Source: Planctomycetales bacterium (GTDB lineage Bacteria; Planctomycetota; UBA11346). From it: 10,127 bases of DNA. Below are positions 1 through 5,731 of the stretch, in pieces. Made by a program: the position numbers and the translations under genes. Positions within the stretch are counted from its first letter, which is position 1. Every line of letters starts with the position of its first letter. Where the stretch lies: assembly GCA_025362255.1 (NCBI GenBank), contig JANYGY010000281.1, positions 1-10,127 of the forward strand, given 5' to 3'. The notes under the pieces were generated by a model that was not told the DNA's origin, searched no databases, and saw only the letters and a program-made list of their open reading frames with translations.

Positions 1-1
1 C

Positions 2-580
2 CAAAAGTCCGCCCCCGATTTCAAGGCTAAGGCCGTCCTCCCCGATGGCTCCTTCAAGGACATCAAGCTGTCCGACTATAAGGGCAAGTGGGTCGTCCTG
101 TTCTTCTACCCGCTCGATTTCACCTTCGTTTGTCCGACTGAAATCCTTGCGTTTTCCGACGCCAAGGCTGAGTTCGACAAGGTCGGCGCCCAGGTGCTCG
201 GCGTGTCGGTCGACAGCGAATTCACCCACCTCGCGTGGATCAACACCCCGCGCAAAGAAGGCGGCTTGTCCGGCCTGACCTATCCCTTGGTAGCCGATCT
301 GACCAAGTCGATCGCCCGCGATTATGGCGTTTTGATTGAAGAAGGCGGCGTCGCCCTGCGCGGTTTGTTCATCATCAATCCCGAAGGCAAAGTCGCCGCC
401 GCAACGGTCCACGACCTGCCGGTTGGCCGCTCGACCGACGAGACCCTGCGCGTCATCAAGGCGTTCCAGTATGTCGCCAAACATGGCGAGGTCTGCCCTG
501 CCAACTGGAGCGAAGGCAAGTCGACGATGAAGGCGGATCCGAAGGGCTCGAAAGAGTATTTCGGCAAAGCCAATAAGTAA
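2..580 (+). CDS. ahpC: Typical 2-Cys peroxiredoxin (AhpC/Prx1 family), 5' end cut off by the window
   Basis: Thiol peroxidase that reduces hydrogen peroxide, organic hydroperoxides and peroxynitrite in the cytoplasm. The frame is open from the left edge and 192 residues are visible; the family is usually about 195-200 residues, so only a few N-terminal residues are missing. The peroxidatic cysteine is at fragment residue 44 in the motif PLDFTFVCPTE (the family PxxxTxxC signature). The resolving cysteine is at residue 165 in GEVCPANW, and the active-site-region arginine is in VGRSTDE. These mark the dimeric, typical 2-Cys class. The C-terminus ends in EYFGKANK, so a YF-type tail is present; the usual GGLG loop reads GGLS. 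The reductant (AhpF, or thioredoxin/thioredoxin reductase) cannot be read from the window. The symbol ahpC is the usual family label and does not prove an AhpF partner. A strong terminator follows 23 bases after the stop, so this gene ends its transcript. Confidence 0.96.
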   Translation, partial: QKSAPDFKAKAVLPDGSFKDIKLSDYKGKWVVLFFYPLDFTFVCPTEILAFSDAKAEFDKVGAQVLGVSVDSEFTHLAWINTPRKEGGLSGLTYPLVADLTKSIARDYGVLIEEGGVALRGLFIINPEGKVAAATVHDLPVGRSTDETLRVIKAFQYVAKHGEVCPANWSEGKSTMKADPKGSKEYFGKANK

Positions 581-603
581 CCATTTCGGTTGTTACGACT
601 GTG

Positions 604-642
604 AAACGACCCCCGGCATCGGTGCCGGGGGTCGTTTTTTTT
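604..642 (+). terminator. Rho-independent terminator of the peroxiredoxin gene
   Basis: A perfect inverted repeat of about 15 bp (604-618 pairing with 623-637) with a GC-rich core (GACCCCCGGCA / TGCCGGGGGTC) and a four-base loop TCGG, followed by an uninterrupted T run at 635-642. It lies just after the peroxiredoxin stop codon. It should isolate that gene from the downstream coiled-coil gene. Confidence 0.94.
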
Positions 643-661
643 ATGGCGCTAGGCCCGGTTT

Positions 662-691
662 TTGGCTGTTTTCAACACCTCGGTGTATCAC
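662..691 (+). promoter_or_regulatory. Weak sigma70-like promoter candidate for the coiled-coil gene
   Basis: TTGGCT (662-667) and TATCAC (686-691) each match 4 of 6 consensus bases and are 18 bp apart. They lie between the upstream terminator and the downstream start codon. The palindrome ACACC-TC-GGTGT (675-686) sits between them and could be an operator. The match is weak, and planctomycete promoters are poorly known, so this is only a candidate. Confidence 0.25.
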
Positions 692-745
692 ATCGCCACC
701 CCCTCGCCGCGGCTCCCTGAGTGTTTTCAGCGAGGTGGAATCCAA

Positions 746-780
746 CCTTGCCTGATCACCCAATCACGGGTGATGCAAGG
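746..780 (+). promoter_or_regulatory. Hairpin that buries the Shine-Dalgarno of the coiled-coil gene
   Basis: CCTTGC (746-751) pairs perfectly with GCAAGG (775-780), and ATCACCC (755-761) pairs perfectly with GGGTGAT (768-774). This gives 13 base pairs with a three-base bulge (752-754) and a six-base loop (762-767). The Shine-Dalgarno AAGGA (777-781), six bases before the ATG at 788, lies almost entirely in the right arm. Closing the stem would be expected to block ribosome binding. There is no T run after it, so it is not an intrinsic terminator. Whether it acts as a switch, a thermometer, a protein target or a passive damper is unknown. Confidence 0.5.
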
Positions 781-787
781 ACTGGTC

Positions 788-3700
788 ATGGCCAACGAAC
801 AGGTCATCTCGGACATCGATCTCGCATCGTCGTTATCGCAGATGGCAGAGAACACCACGGCTGCCGAACTCGTCCGGCGCCAGGGCCAGAGCAAAAAGGT
901 CAAGGTCCTGTCCGAGCGCAAGCTGATGGCGTGGATCCTCGCCCTGCTCAACCAGCATCTCGCCTCCAAGCAGGATTCCTTTTCCGACCAGGAAAAAGAA
1001 GAACTGCTGCGTCGCACCCAAGAAGAATTGGCGCGGCGCATCCAACGCGAACAGGCCGCCGAAGGCGAACGCACGCGGATCCAGGCCGAGCTCGCTCAGG
1101 TGATGGAGCAGATCTCCGCCAACCAGGGCGATCAGACCGGGCTGGATGAAGCGCTGCGCGCGCTCAAGGCCCGCCTCGAAGAAGTCGAGAACCTCAACAG
1201 CGACCTGCAGCAGGATGCGTACGAACTGCAGGATCAGCTCCAGGAAAAACTCAATCTGCTGTCGTCGACGATTGCAGAAAAAGACCACCTGCGCGACGCG
1301 GTGCGCAATCAGATGCTGCGCTCGAACGCGCTGGTCGAAGGCGTCCTCGGGCTTGATGCCCAGTATTATGCTGGACGCCACCAAGAGCATAATCCGGTCG
1401 CCGATGACGCCTCCAATGACGAAGGCTTCTATCACGATTTCGATGTAGGCGCGCTGGTCATCAAGACCCTCAGCGTTGATCTCGAAAAACTGCGCTCGAT
1501 CACCGGCAAGCTTGGTGACGCCAGTGGGGATCAGCGGTCGCTGGAACAGGACCTCGACCTGCTGACCCAGGTCAAGGCCGGCAATCTGCATGCCATGGAT
1601 GTCGCCGCGCCGGTCAGCGGCTTGATCGAAGCGCTCGCCGGGGCCCGGGCCGAAGCCGAAGCCCTCGACGAAACGATCGCCCAAGCCACGGGCGGCCAAC
1701 CGCACTTAATCAGCGCCTTGCCCGATGCCGATGGAGACGCCGCCGAAGTCATCGCTGGCGCGACCGCGGTCGCCCGCGAACTCGCTACCGAATTGGCGCG
1801 CAATCGCCAGCGCATCTCGGCCTTGCAGAATCTCGCCGAAGAAGCCGACAACGCCCGCAACGACACCGAGATCGAACTTGAATTGGTGCGCGATGAGCAT
1901 CGCCGGCTGCTTGATGCACTCGCGGCAAAAGCCCCGGCGCATGTCGCCGCGGTGTTCACCGATGACGATGTCACCAGCGAAGTGCGGATCGCCGCGGTCG
2001 AACAATTCTCTGCGATCTCGCCCGCTGAAACGGCCGCTCATGCCGCCGAGCTGTCACGGTTGCAAGCGCAACTCGATCACGCTCAAACGGTGAGCAAACA
2101 AGTGGAAGCGGAGCGCAAACAGCAAGCTGAAGCGGAGCGCAAACAAGCTGAAGCGGAGCGCAAAAAAACTGACGAGGAGCGCGCCCAATTTCAAGTCGAG
2201 CGCAAGCAGGCCCAGGCTGGGGCAGCCGAGCTGGCTGAGCTGCGTAAGCAACTGGATCACGCTGAATCCGAACGCAAAAAATCTTTGGCTGAGCGCAAGC
2301 AAGCTCAAGACGAGCGCAAACAGGTGCAGGCCGAACTGGCCCAAGTCCAGGCCGACCTGCGCAAACGTGAGGCCGCTCTCCAAGCCAAGCAATTCGAGAT
2401 GGACAGCGCCCTCGCCAGCCAACGGCTGGCGATCGAGGCCACCACAGCCGCGCATCAGCGGGCGATCGCCCGGGCGGTGGTGGATGCCGCGCGTGGCGAC
2501 GAACAGCTCGCTGATACCGCAGCCGATCTGGCGCTGGGGCTTGACGCTGCTCAGCCCCTCGAACACGGCTACGCCGAACAGGTTTCCGAGGCGGTGGCTG
2601 AACTCACCAATCGCAAACGCGACCTTGAACGCGAACTGGTCCAGGCCCGGACGACTGCCGATCACCTGCGGGCCCAGGCGGGTGACCACGAATCCGCTGC
2701 TGAACAGCAACGAGTCGAGGGTGCGCGTTTGACGCGTGAAGCCGCGCTTCATCAAGAAGCCGCCGCCACCGCCGCCGAACAGGCCGCCACCGCCGTGGCG
2801 CGCGTTGAACACATGCGCCGCGAGCTCGATCAGGCATTGGCCCAGGTGCGCATCGCCCAGGAAGACTCCGACGCCGCTCGCGCTGACGCCACCGAAGCCA
2901 GCGCCAAGACCCGCGCCCTGGAATTGCGCCACGCCGATCGCATCCGCACCGATCGCGTTCTTGCTGGTGAATTGCTCGAGGTCGCCAAACAGGACGGACA
3001 GCTGGTGGGAGTCAGCTCGGACTTGTCCGTGGCACTCGACGACGATGCGACTGACGACCTGCATCACCAATTGGGCAAGACGGTGTCGGCGCTCGCCCAG
3101 CGTCAGCAAAGCCTCACTGCGGATTATTCCCGACTCGGGCGCGACAGCGAACGGCTGCGCACGGAAGTCAGCGAAGCCAGGAAGACCCTCGCGGAAACTC
3201 AGCGGGTGGTCGCCTTGGCGATCATTCAGGCCGGCAAAGACGATGCCGATCTGGCGCAATCCGTCAGTCAGCTGGAATGGGCGATCGAGCAGATGCGCCC
3301 GGGCGAGCCGATGCCCAGTGACCTGTTGCAGATTCTGAACCAGGCTTTGAGCCACCTCGCGAATCGCAAACACAGCTTGCAGGCCGAGCGCGATGAGATG
3401 GCGCTCAATGGTAAGGAAATCATCAGTGCGCTGACGTCGACCCGCGATGTGCGTGAGGTCGAGCTGCGTGACCTGCGCGAAGCCTACGAAGACAATTGCA
3501 GCCGCTTGGCGACTATTGAATCGCGCGCCGCCGCCGCCGAGTCAGCGAATCGGCATCTCGCAGAATCGCTCTCCAAAGCCGCTCTGTCGTTGCCTGCCGA
3601 AGCCGAAGACGTGCGTATCGATCTGGAATTGGCGCTATCGCAATTGCCCGCCGAGGGCGAAGAAGACATCGATGTCCCGGCTGATGTGTCGCAGCAGATC

Positions 3701-4786
3701 GCGGCTTACGGTGCTCGCGTGGCGACCGCCCTGGCGGATCGCCACCTGGCCACCAGCGCGGCTCTCACCCGCGCTGAAGCCGATCACGTCCGTCTTAAGC
3801 AAGAATTGGCCGACAAGGCGTCAGCCACAGGTCGCCACACCAGCGAGCTGGCCGGGGTACGCAAGGAATTGACTGCCGCCCGTTCACTGCACACCGCCAC
3901 CGAGGCCCATGCGGCGACGTTGCGCAGTGAGTTGAATCGGGTGCAACAGGCTGCCGAAACCGCCGCCAAGAGCGTGGCTGCAGCGCGCGCCGACCTGGAT
4001 CAGGCCAGCGAGCGGCAACTCGCGCAAGCTGACGAATTGGCCCTGCGCACGGCTGAAATCGAAGGTTTCCGGGTGCGGATCGCCAACCTCGATAAGCAAC
4101 TCAACCACGCCCAGGCGGAAGTCGCCGAATTCCATGCCCGCGGGGGTGCCTCTGCCGAAGGCCTGCGCGAAGATCTGCTGCTGTCGCGCAAAGAGCTCGC
4201 CGTCGAACGCGAGTCCACCAAGGCACGTGATGCCGAATTGGTCGAGTTGCGCGAAAAATCCGAAGCTGCCGAAGCTCGCCTCAAGCGTCTGCGCGAAGAA
4301 TTCAACAAACGGGTCGAGGAACGTGATCTGCTGATTCAGCAGAAGGAGCGCGAACTCGATGACATCGCCGACCGCCGGGCGGATCATACCGGACTCGAAG
4401 CCCAGGTGCAGACCTTGACCCAGCAACTGTCCCAGGCGCACCGCACGATCAGCGACCTTGAAGCGCAAAGCGGAATTGCTGCCGGCGCGACCGGTCGGCA
4501 TTCGAACGTCGGCGCCGAACTCAAACGCGCCCAAGCTGATCGCGATCTGCTGCGCGAACAGAAGCGCACGATGGAGGCCGATCTCGCCGAAAGCACATCC
4601 CGCGTCGATGAGTTGAACACGCAGTGCGATCAATTGCGCAAGGAAATGCTGACGATCCGCGAGCAGGTCGAAAAGACCTTGCACGAGGAGCGCACCAAGT
4701 CGACCGGCCTGCGTGATGAAAATGGCCGCCTGAAAGCCGACAACGCCGGCCTTCAGCAACGCATCCGCAAACTCAGCGGAGTCTAG
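788..4786 (+). CDS. Giant coiled-coil protein of unknown function (1332 residues)
   Basis: I do not recognise a named family. The start is the ATG at 788, chosen because AAGGA (777-781) lies six bases upstream; the frame is open further upstream (TTG at 662, ATG at 773) but those starts have poor signals. No signal peptide or transmembrane segment is visible, so a cytoplasmic protein is likely. Residues 1-60 include a short amphipathic segment (RKLMAWILALLNQHLA). Heptad-rich coiled coil follows at about 60-180, then a less coiled part at about 180-330. A charged ERK-repeat coil covers about 438-540. At least four diverged modules of 60-75 residues occur at about 558-617, 723-786, 805-872 and 921-998, and the C-terminal third is again coiled coil. 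There is no Walker A motif, so it is not an SMC or Rad50 ATPase despite the look of its coils. A scaffold, cytoskeletal or chromosome-organising role is possible but is inference. It is probably transcribed alone. Confidence 0.9.
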   Translation: MANEQVISDIDLASSLSQMAENTTAAELVRRQGQSKKVKVLSERKLMAWILALLNQHLASKQDSFSDQEKEELLRRTQEELARRIQREQAAEGERTRIQAELAQVMEQISANQGDQTGLDEALRALKARLEEVENLNSDLQQDAYELQDQLQEKLNLLSSTIAEKDHLRDAVRNQMLRSNALVEGVLGLDAQYYAGRHQEHNPVADDASNDEGFYHDFDVGALVIKTLSVDLEKLRSITGKLGDASGDQRSLEQDLDLLTQVKAGNLHAMDVAAPVSGLIEALAGARAEAEALDETIAQATGGQPHLISALPDADGDAAEVIAGATAVARELATELARNRQRISALQNLAEEADNARNDTEIELELVRDEHRRLLDALAAKAPAHVAAVFTDDDVTSEVRIAAVEQFSAISPAETAAHAAELSRLQAQLDHAQTVSKQVEAERKQQAEAERKQAEAERKKTDEERAQFQVERKQAQAGAAELAELRKQLDHAESERKKSLAERKQAQDERKQVQAELAQVQADLRKREAALQAKQFEMDSALASQRLAIEATTAAHQRAIARAVVDAARGDEQLADTAADLALGLDAAQPLEHGYAEQVSEAVAELTNRKRDLERELVQARTTADHLRAQAGDHESAAEQQRVEGARLTREAALHQEAAATAAEQAATAVARVEHMRRELDQALAQVRIAQEDSDAARADATEASAKTRALELRHADRIRTDRVLAGELLEVAKQDGQLVGVSSDLSVALDDDATDDLHHQLGKTVSALAQRQQSLTADYSRLGRDSERLRTEVSEARKTLAETQRVVALAIIQAGKDDADLAQSVSQLEWAIEQMRPGEPMPSDLLQILNQALSHLANRKHSLQAERDEMALNGKEIISALTSTRDVREVELRDLREAYEDNCSRLATIESRAAAAESANRHLAESLSKAALSLPAEAEDVRIDLELALSQLPAEGEEDIDVPADVSQQIAAYGARVATALADRHLATSAALTRAEADHVRLKQELADKASATGRHTSELAGVRKELTAARSLHTATEAHAATLRSELNRVQQAAETAAKSVAAARADLDQASERQLAQADELALRTAEIEGFRVRIANLDKQLNHAQAEVAEFHARGGASAEGLREDLLLSRKELAVERESTKARDAELVELREKSEAAEARLKRLREEFNKRVEERDLLIQQKERELDDIADRRADHTGLEAQVQTLTQQLSQAHRTISDLEAQSGIAAGATGRHSNVGAELKRAQADRDLLREQKRTMEADLAESTSRVDELNTQCDQLRKEMLTIREQVEKTLHEERTKSTGLRDENGRLKADNAGLQQRIRKLSGV
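2105..2170 (+). repeat. Three tandem copies of a 21-24 bp unit (EAERKx repeat)
   Basis: Three adjacent units, 2105-2128, 2129-2149 and 2150-2170, all begin GAAGCGGAGCGCAAA and encode E-A-E-R-K-based heptads. Looser ERK copies continue to about 2330. The units are nearly identical in DNA, unlike the rest of the coil, which points to recent slippage or unequal exchange. The reading frame is kept, because copies differ by multiples of three. Confidence 0.85.
2459..3781 (+). repeat. Four diverged protein repeat modules inside the coiled-coil gene
   Basis: Four segments share a pattern of a hydrophobic helix, then D-x-x-L-A or similar, then D-L-x-L-A-L or similar, an acidic turn, and a second helix ending in L-x-x-R-x-x-x-L. 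They lie at about 2459-2640 (DEQLADTAADLALGL ... ELTNRKRDL), 2954-3145 (DGQLVGVSSDLSVAL ... ALAQRQQSL), 3200-3403 (DADLAQSVSQLEWAI ... HLANRKHSL) and 3548-3781 (EAEDVRIDLELALSQL ... ALADRHLAT). Segments of 20 to 60 codons of coiled coil separate them. The similarity is at protein level only. I saw it by eye and have not scored it statistically. Confidence 0.55.
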
Positions 4787-4800
4787 GGCTATAGGCTGGC

Positions 4801-4864
4801 TGTTTCCTGGGCTTGCCGACGTCCTCGTCGGCTTGAAACACCCGATGCAGACGGTGACGTCGGC
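4801..4864. other. Convergent spacer with two competing hairpins
   Basis: GCCGACG (4815-4821) can pair with CGTCGGC (4826-4832) around loop TCCT, with an outer arm TGTTTC (4801-4806) / GAAACA (4835-4840). Alternatively the longer GCCGACGTC (4815-4823) can pair with GACGTCGGC (4856-4864). It lies between two convergent genes, where a shared terminator would be expected, but neither strand has a T run. It may slow polymerase or protect 3' ends. Nothing else is seen in the rest of this 135-base spacer. Confidence 0.35.
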
Positions 4865-4921
4865 GCTCCCAGTGGTCGAGCCTTAACGTGGCGCTGTGGA
4901 CCGAATACCCGAAAACAGAAT

Positions 4922-5422
4922 CTATCCGCCGCTGAGCACTCTTCGCCAGCGGTGGATCCAGGCGACCGCAGCCGGTGAAATCTGGTCTTCAACCAAGTTG
5001 CCGCGATTGCACTCGAAGCCCTGACGCAGGTCCCTGACTTGCGAACGGGTGCGGTGGAAGCGCTCAGCCAATTCCGCGTCCTGCCCACCATCGAGCATCG
5101 CGTCGGCCAACGCTTTGAGATCACCATCGGTCCACGGGCGGGCGGGAACTTTGCTGCCAACCTTGACCGGAGTGTCTTTCGATCTGGGCCGTGGCAGCGC
5201 TTCGTCCACGCCTGATGGGCCTTGGTCGAGACGCCCGCGATTGAGGTCGATCATCACCACGTGCGCGAGGTTGATCAGGCGGTCATCGGCGTTGCCGATC
5301 AGGCGCAGCCAACCTCCTGACAATACCTGAGCGCGGCCAGCGAGAATGACTCCATCGACGAGGGTCAGGCCGATCACCCGATCTGCCGGAATCAACGTCG
5401 CCAGTTCAGATATATCAGACAT
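4922..5422 (-). CDS. Putative nucleic-acid-binding protein: possible LSm-like domain plus Myb/SANT- or GcrA-like helix-turn-helix
   Basis: A 166-residue soluble protein that I cannot assign to a named family. Residues 13-61 look like a small beta barrel of the Sm/LSm type: alternating hydrophobic strands (VIGLTLVDGVILAGR, then GGWLRLIG, then LINLAHVVMIDL), with the D-G turn typical of Sm-fold proteins. A Pro/Lys/Arg-rich linker follows at about 62-95. Residues 96-135 (PWTDGDLKALADAML ... DAELAERFHRTRSQVRDL) match the pattern of a Myb/SANT- or GcrA-like three-helix domain: leading Trp, acidic residue, helix, D-x-E-L-A turn, then R-T-x-S-x-V as recognition helix. The C-terminus contains WIHRWRRVL. 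The start is the only in-frame ATG near the 5' end, and no Shine-Dalgarno is visible. It is convergent with the coiled-coil gene and divergent from polA. A transcription factor or RNA/DNA-binding regulator is likely; both domain calls rest on pattern reading alone. Confidence 0.72.
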   Translation of the reverse strand: MSDISELATLIPADRVIGLTLVDGVILAGRAQVLSGGWLRLIGNADDRLINLAHVVMIDLNRGRLDQGPSGVDEALPRPRSKDTPVKVGSKVPARPWTDGDLKALADAMLDGGQDAELAERFHRTRSQVRDLRQGFECNRGNLVEDQISPAAVAWIHRWRRVLSGG

Positions 5423-5551
5423 GGAGGTGTCTTGGCAACTCGCAGTCGGGCGACAAGGCCAACGTCCAAGCGCGAAGCAAAAAAAACAGGACGTGCGAAG
5501 CTCAACTTCATGACGTCAACCAGACCATCAGACCCAATTGATTGCTGAACA

Positions 5552-5578
5552 TTGACACCTCGACTCACGGCAGATACT
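5552..5578 (+). promoter_or_regulatory. Sigma70-like promoter candidate for polA
   Basis: TTGACA (5552-5557) is a perfect -35 consensus. GATACT (5573-5578) matches 4 of 6 bases of the -10 consensus, but the spacer is 15 bp rather than the preferred 17. Transcription would begin near 5585, inside the TCATGACG repeats, leaving a leader of about 145 bases before polA. Planctomycete promoter rules are uncertain, so this stays tentative. Confidence 0.35.
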
Positions 5579-5619
5579 CAGCGCGTCATGACGATGCCCT
5601 GCGAGGCGTCATGAGCTGA
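5578..5619 (+). promoter_or_regulatory. Operator-like inverted repeat with TCATGACG half-sites
   Basis: TCAGC (5578-5582) pairs with GCTGA (5615-5619), and TCATGACG (5586-5593) pairs with CGTCATGA (5607-5614), with a three-base bulge and a 13-base loop. The left arm also contains the perfect 10-bp palindrome CGTCATGACG (5584-5593). A related CATGACGTC lies at about 5509-5517. Its position just after the candidate -10 fits either a repressor site or a leader hairpin. No T run follows. Confidence 0.35.
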
Positions 5620-5710
5620 GATGACTTGAGTGCATGCGTGAGTGGATAACTGCCTGCCGCCGGTTGCGGTCGTTATCTTCTCTCTCCCAGATCAACCCTG
5701 AATACGAGCC

Positions 5711-5726
5711 GGACGCCACCGCGTCC
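5711..5726 (+). promoter_or_regulatory. Perfect hairpin in the ribosome-binding position of polA
   Basis: GGACGC (5711-5716), loop CACC, then GCGTCC (5721-5726), ending five bases before the polA ATG. It occupies the place where a Shine-Dalgarno would lie, and none is visible. It may limit polA translation or may be chance in GC-rich DNA. Confidence 0.3.
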
Positions 5727-5731
5727 TTCTG

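Larger units (their letters stand above)
5423..5731. other. Divergent intergenic region upstream of polA
   Basis: 309 bases without a confident gene. It holds a TTGACA-type promoter candidate, three related TCATGAC/GTCATGA motifs (near 5508-5518, 5584-5593 and 5607-5615), a run of eight A (5478-5485), and a perfect hairpin just before polA. A 38-codon TTG-started basic reading frame (5432-5548) follows a GGAGGT at 5423-5428, but it is too weak to call. No clear promoter was found for the minus-strand gene. Confidence 0.6.

Noticed and set aside
662..787. N-terminal extension of the coiled-coil protein from TTG 662 or ATG 773
   Set aside because: These starts lack a well-placed Shine-Dalgarno. 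The extension would be translated from the promoter and hairpin region, while ATG 788 has AAGGA at a six-base spacing.
2054..3373. 439-codon minus-strand frame, and other long antisense frames at 833-1705 and 3884-4759
   Set aside because: They lie entirely inside the coiled-coil gene. Their composition (runs of L, F, G and Q) is the expected reverse complement of E/A/R/Q-rich coil codons in GC-rich DNA.
788..4786. Annotation as an SMC or Rad50 chromosome-partition ATPase
   Set aside because: There is no Walker A, signature motif or Walker B. Similarity would come only from coiled-coil composition.
5049..5330. 93-codon + strand frame opposite the minus-strand regulator
   Set aside because: It has no domain pattern. 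The minus-strand frame shows a coherent barrel-like and helix-turn-helix pattern instead.
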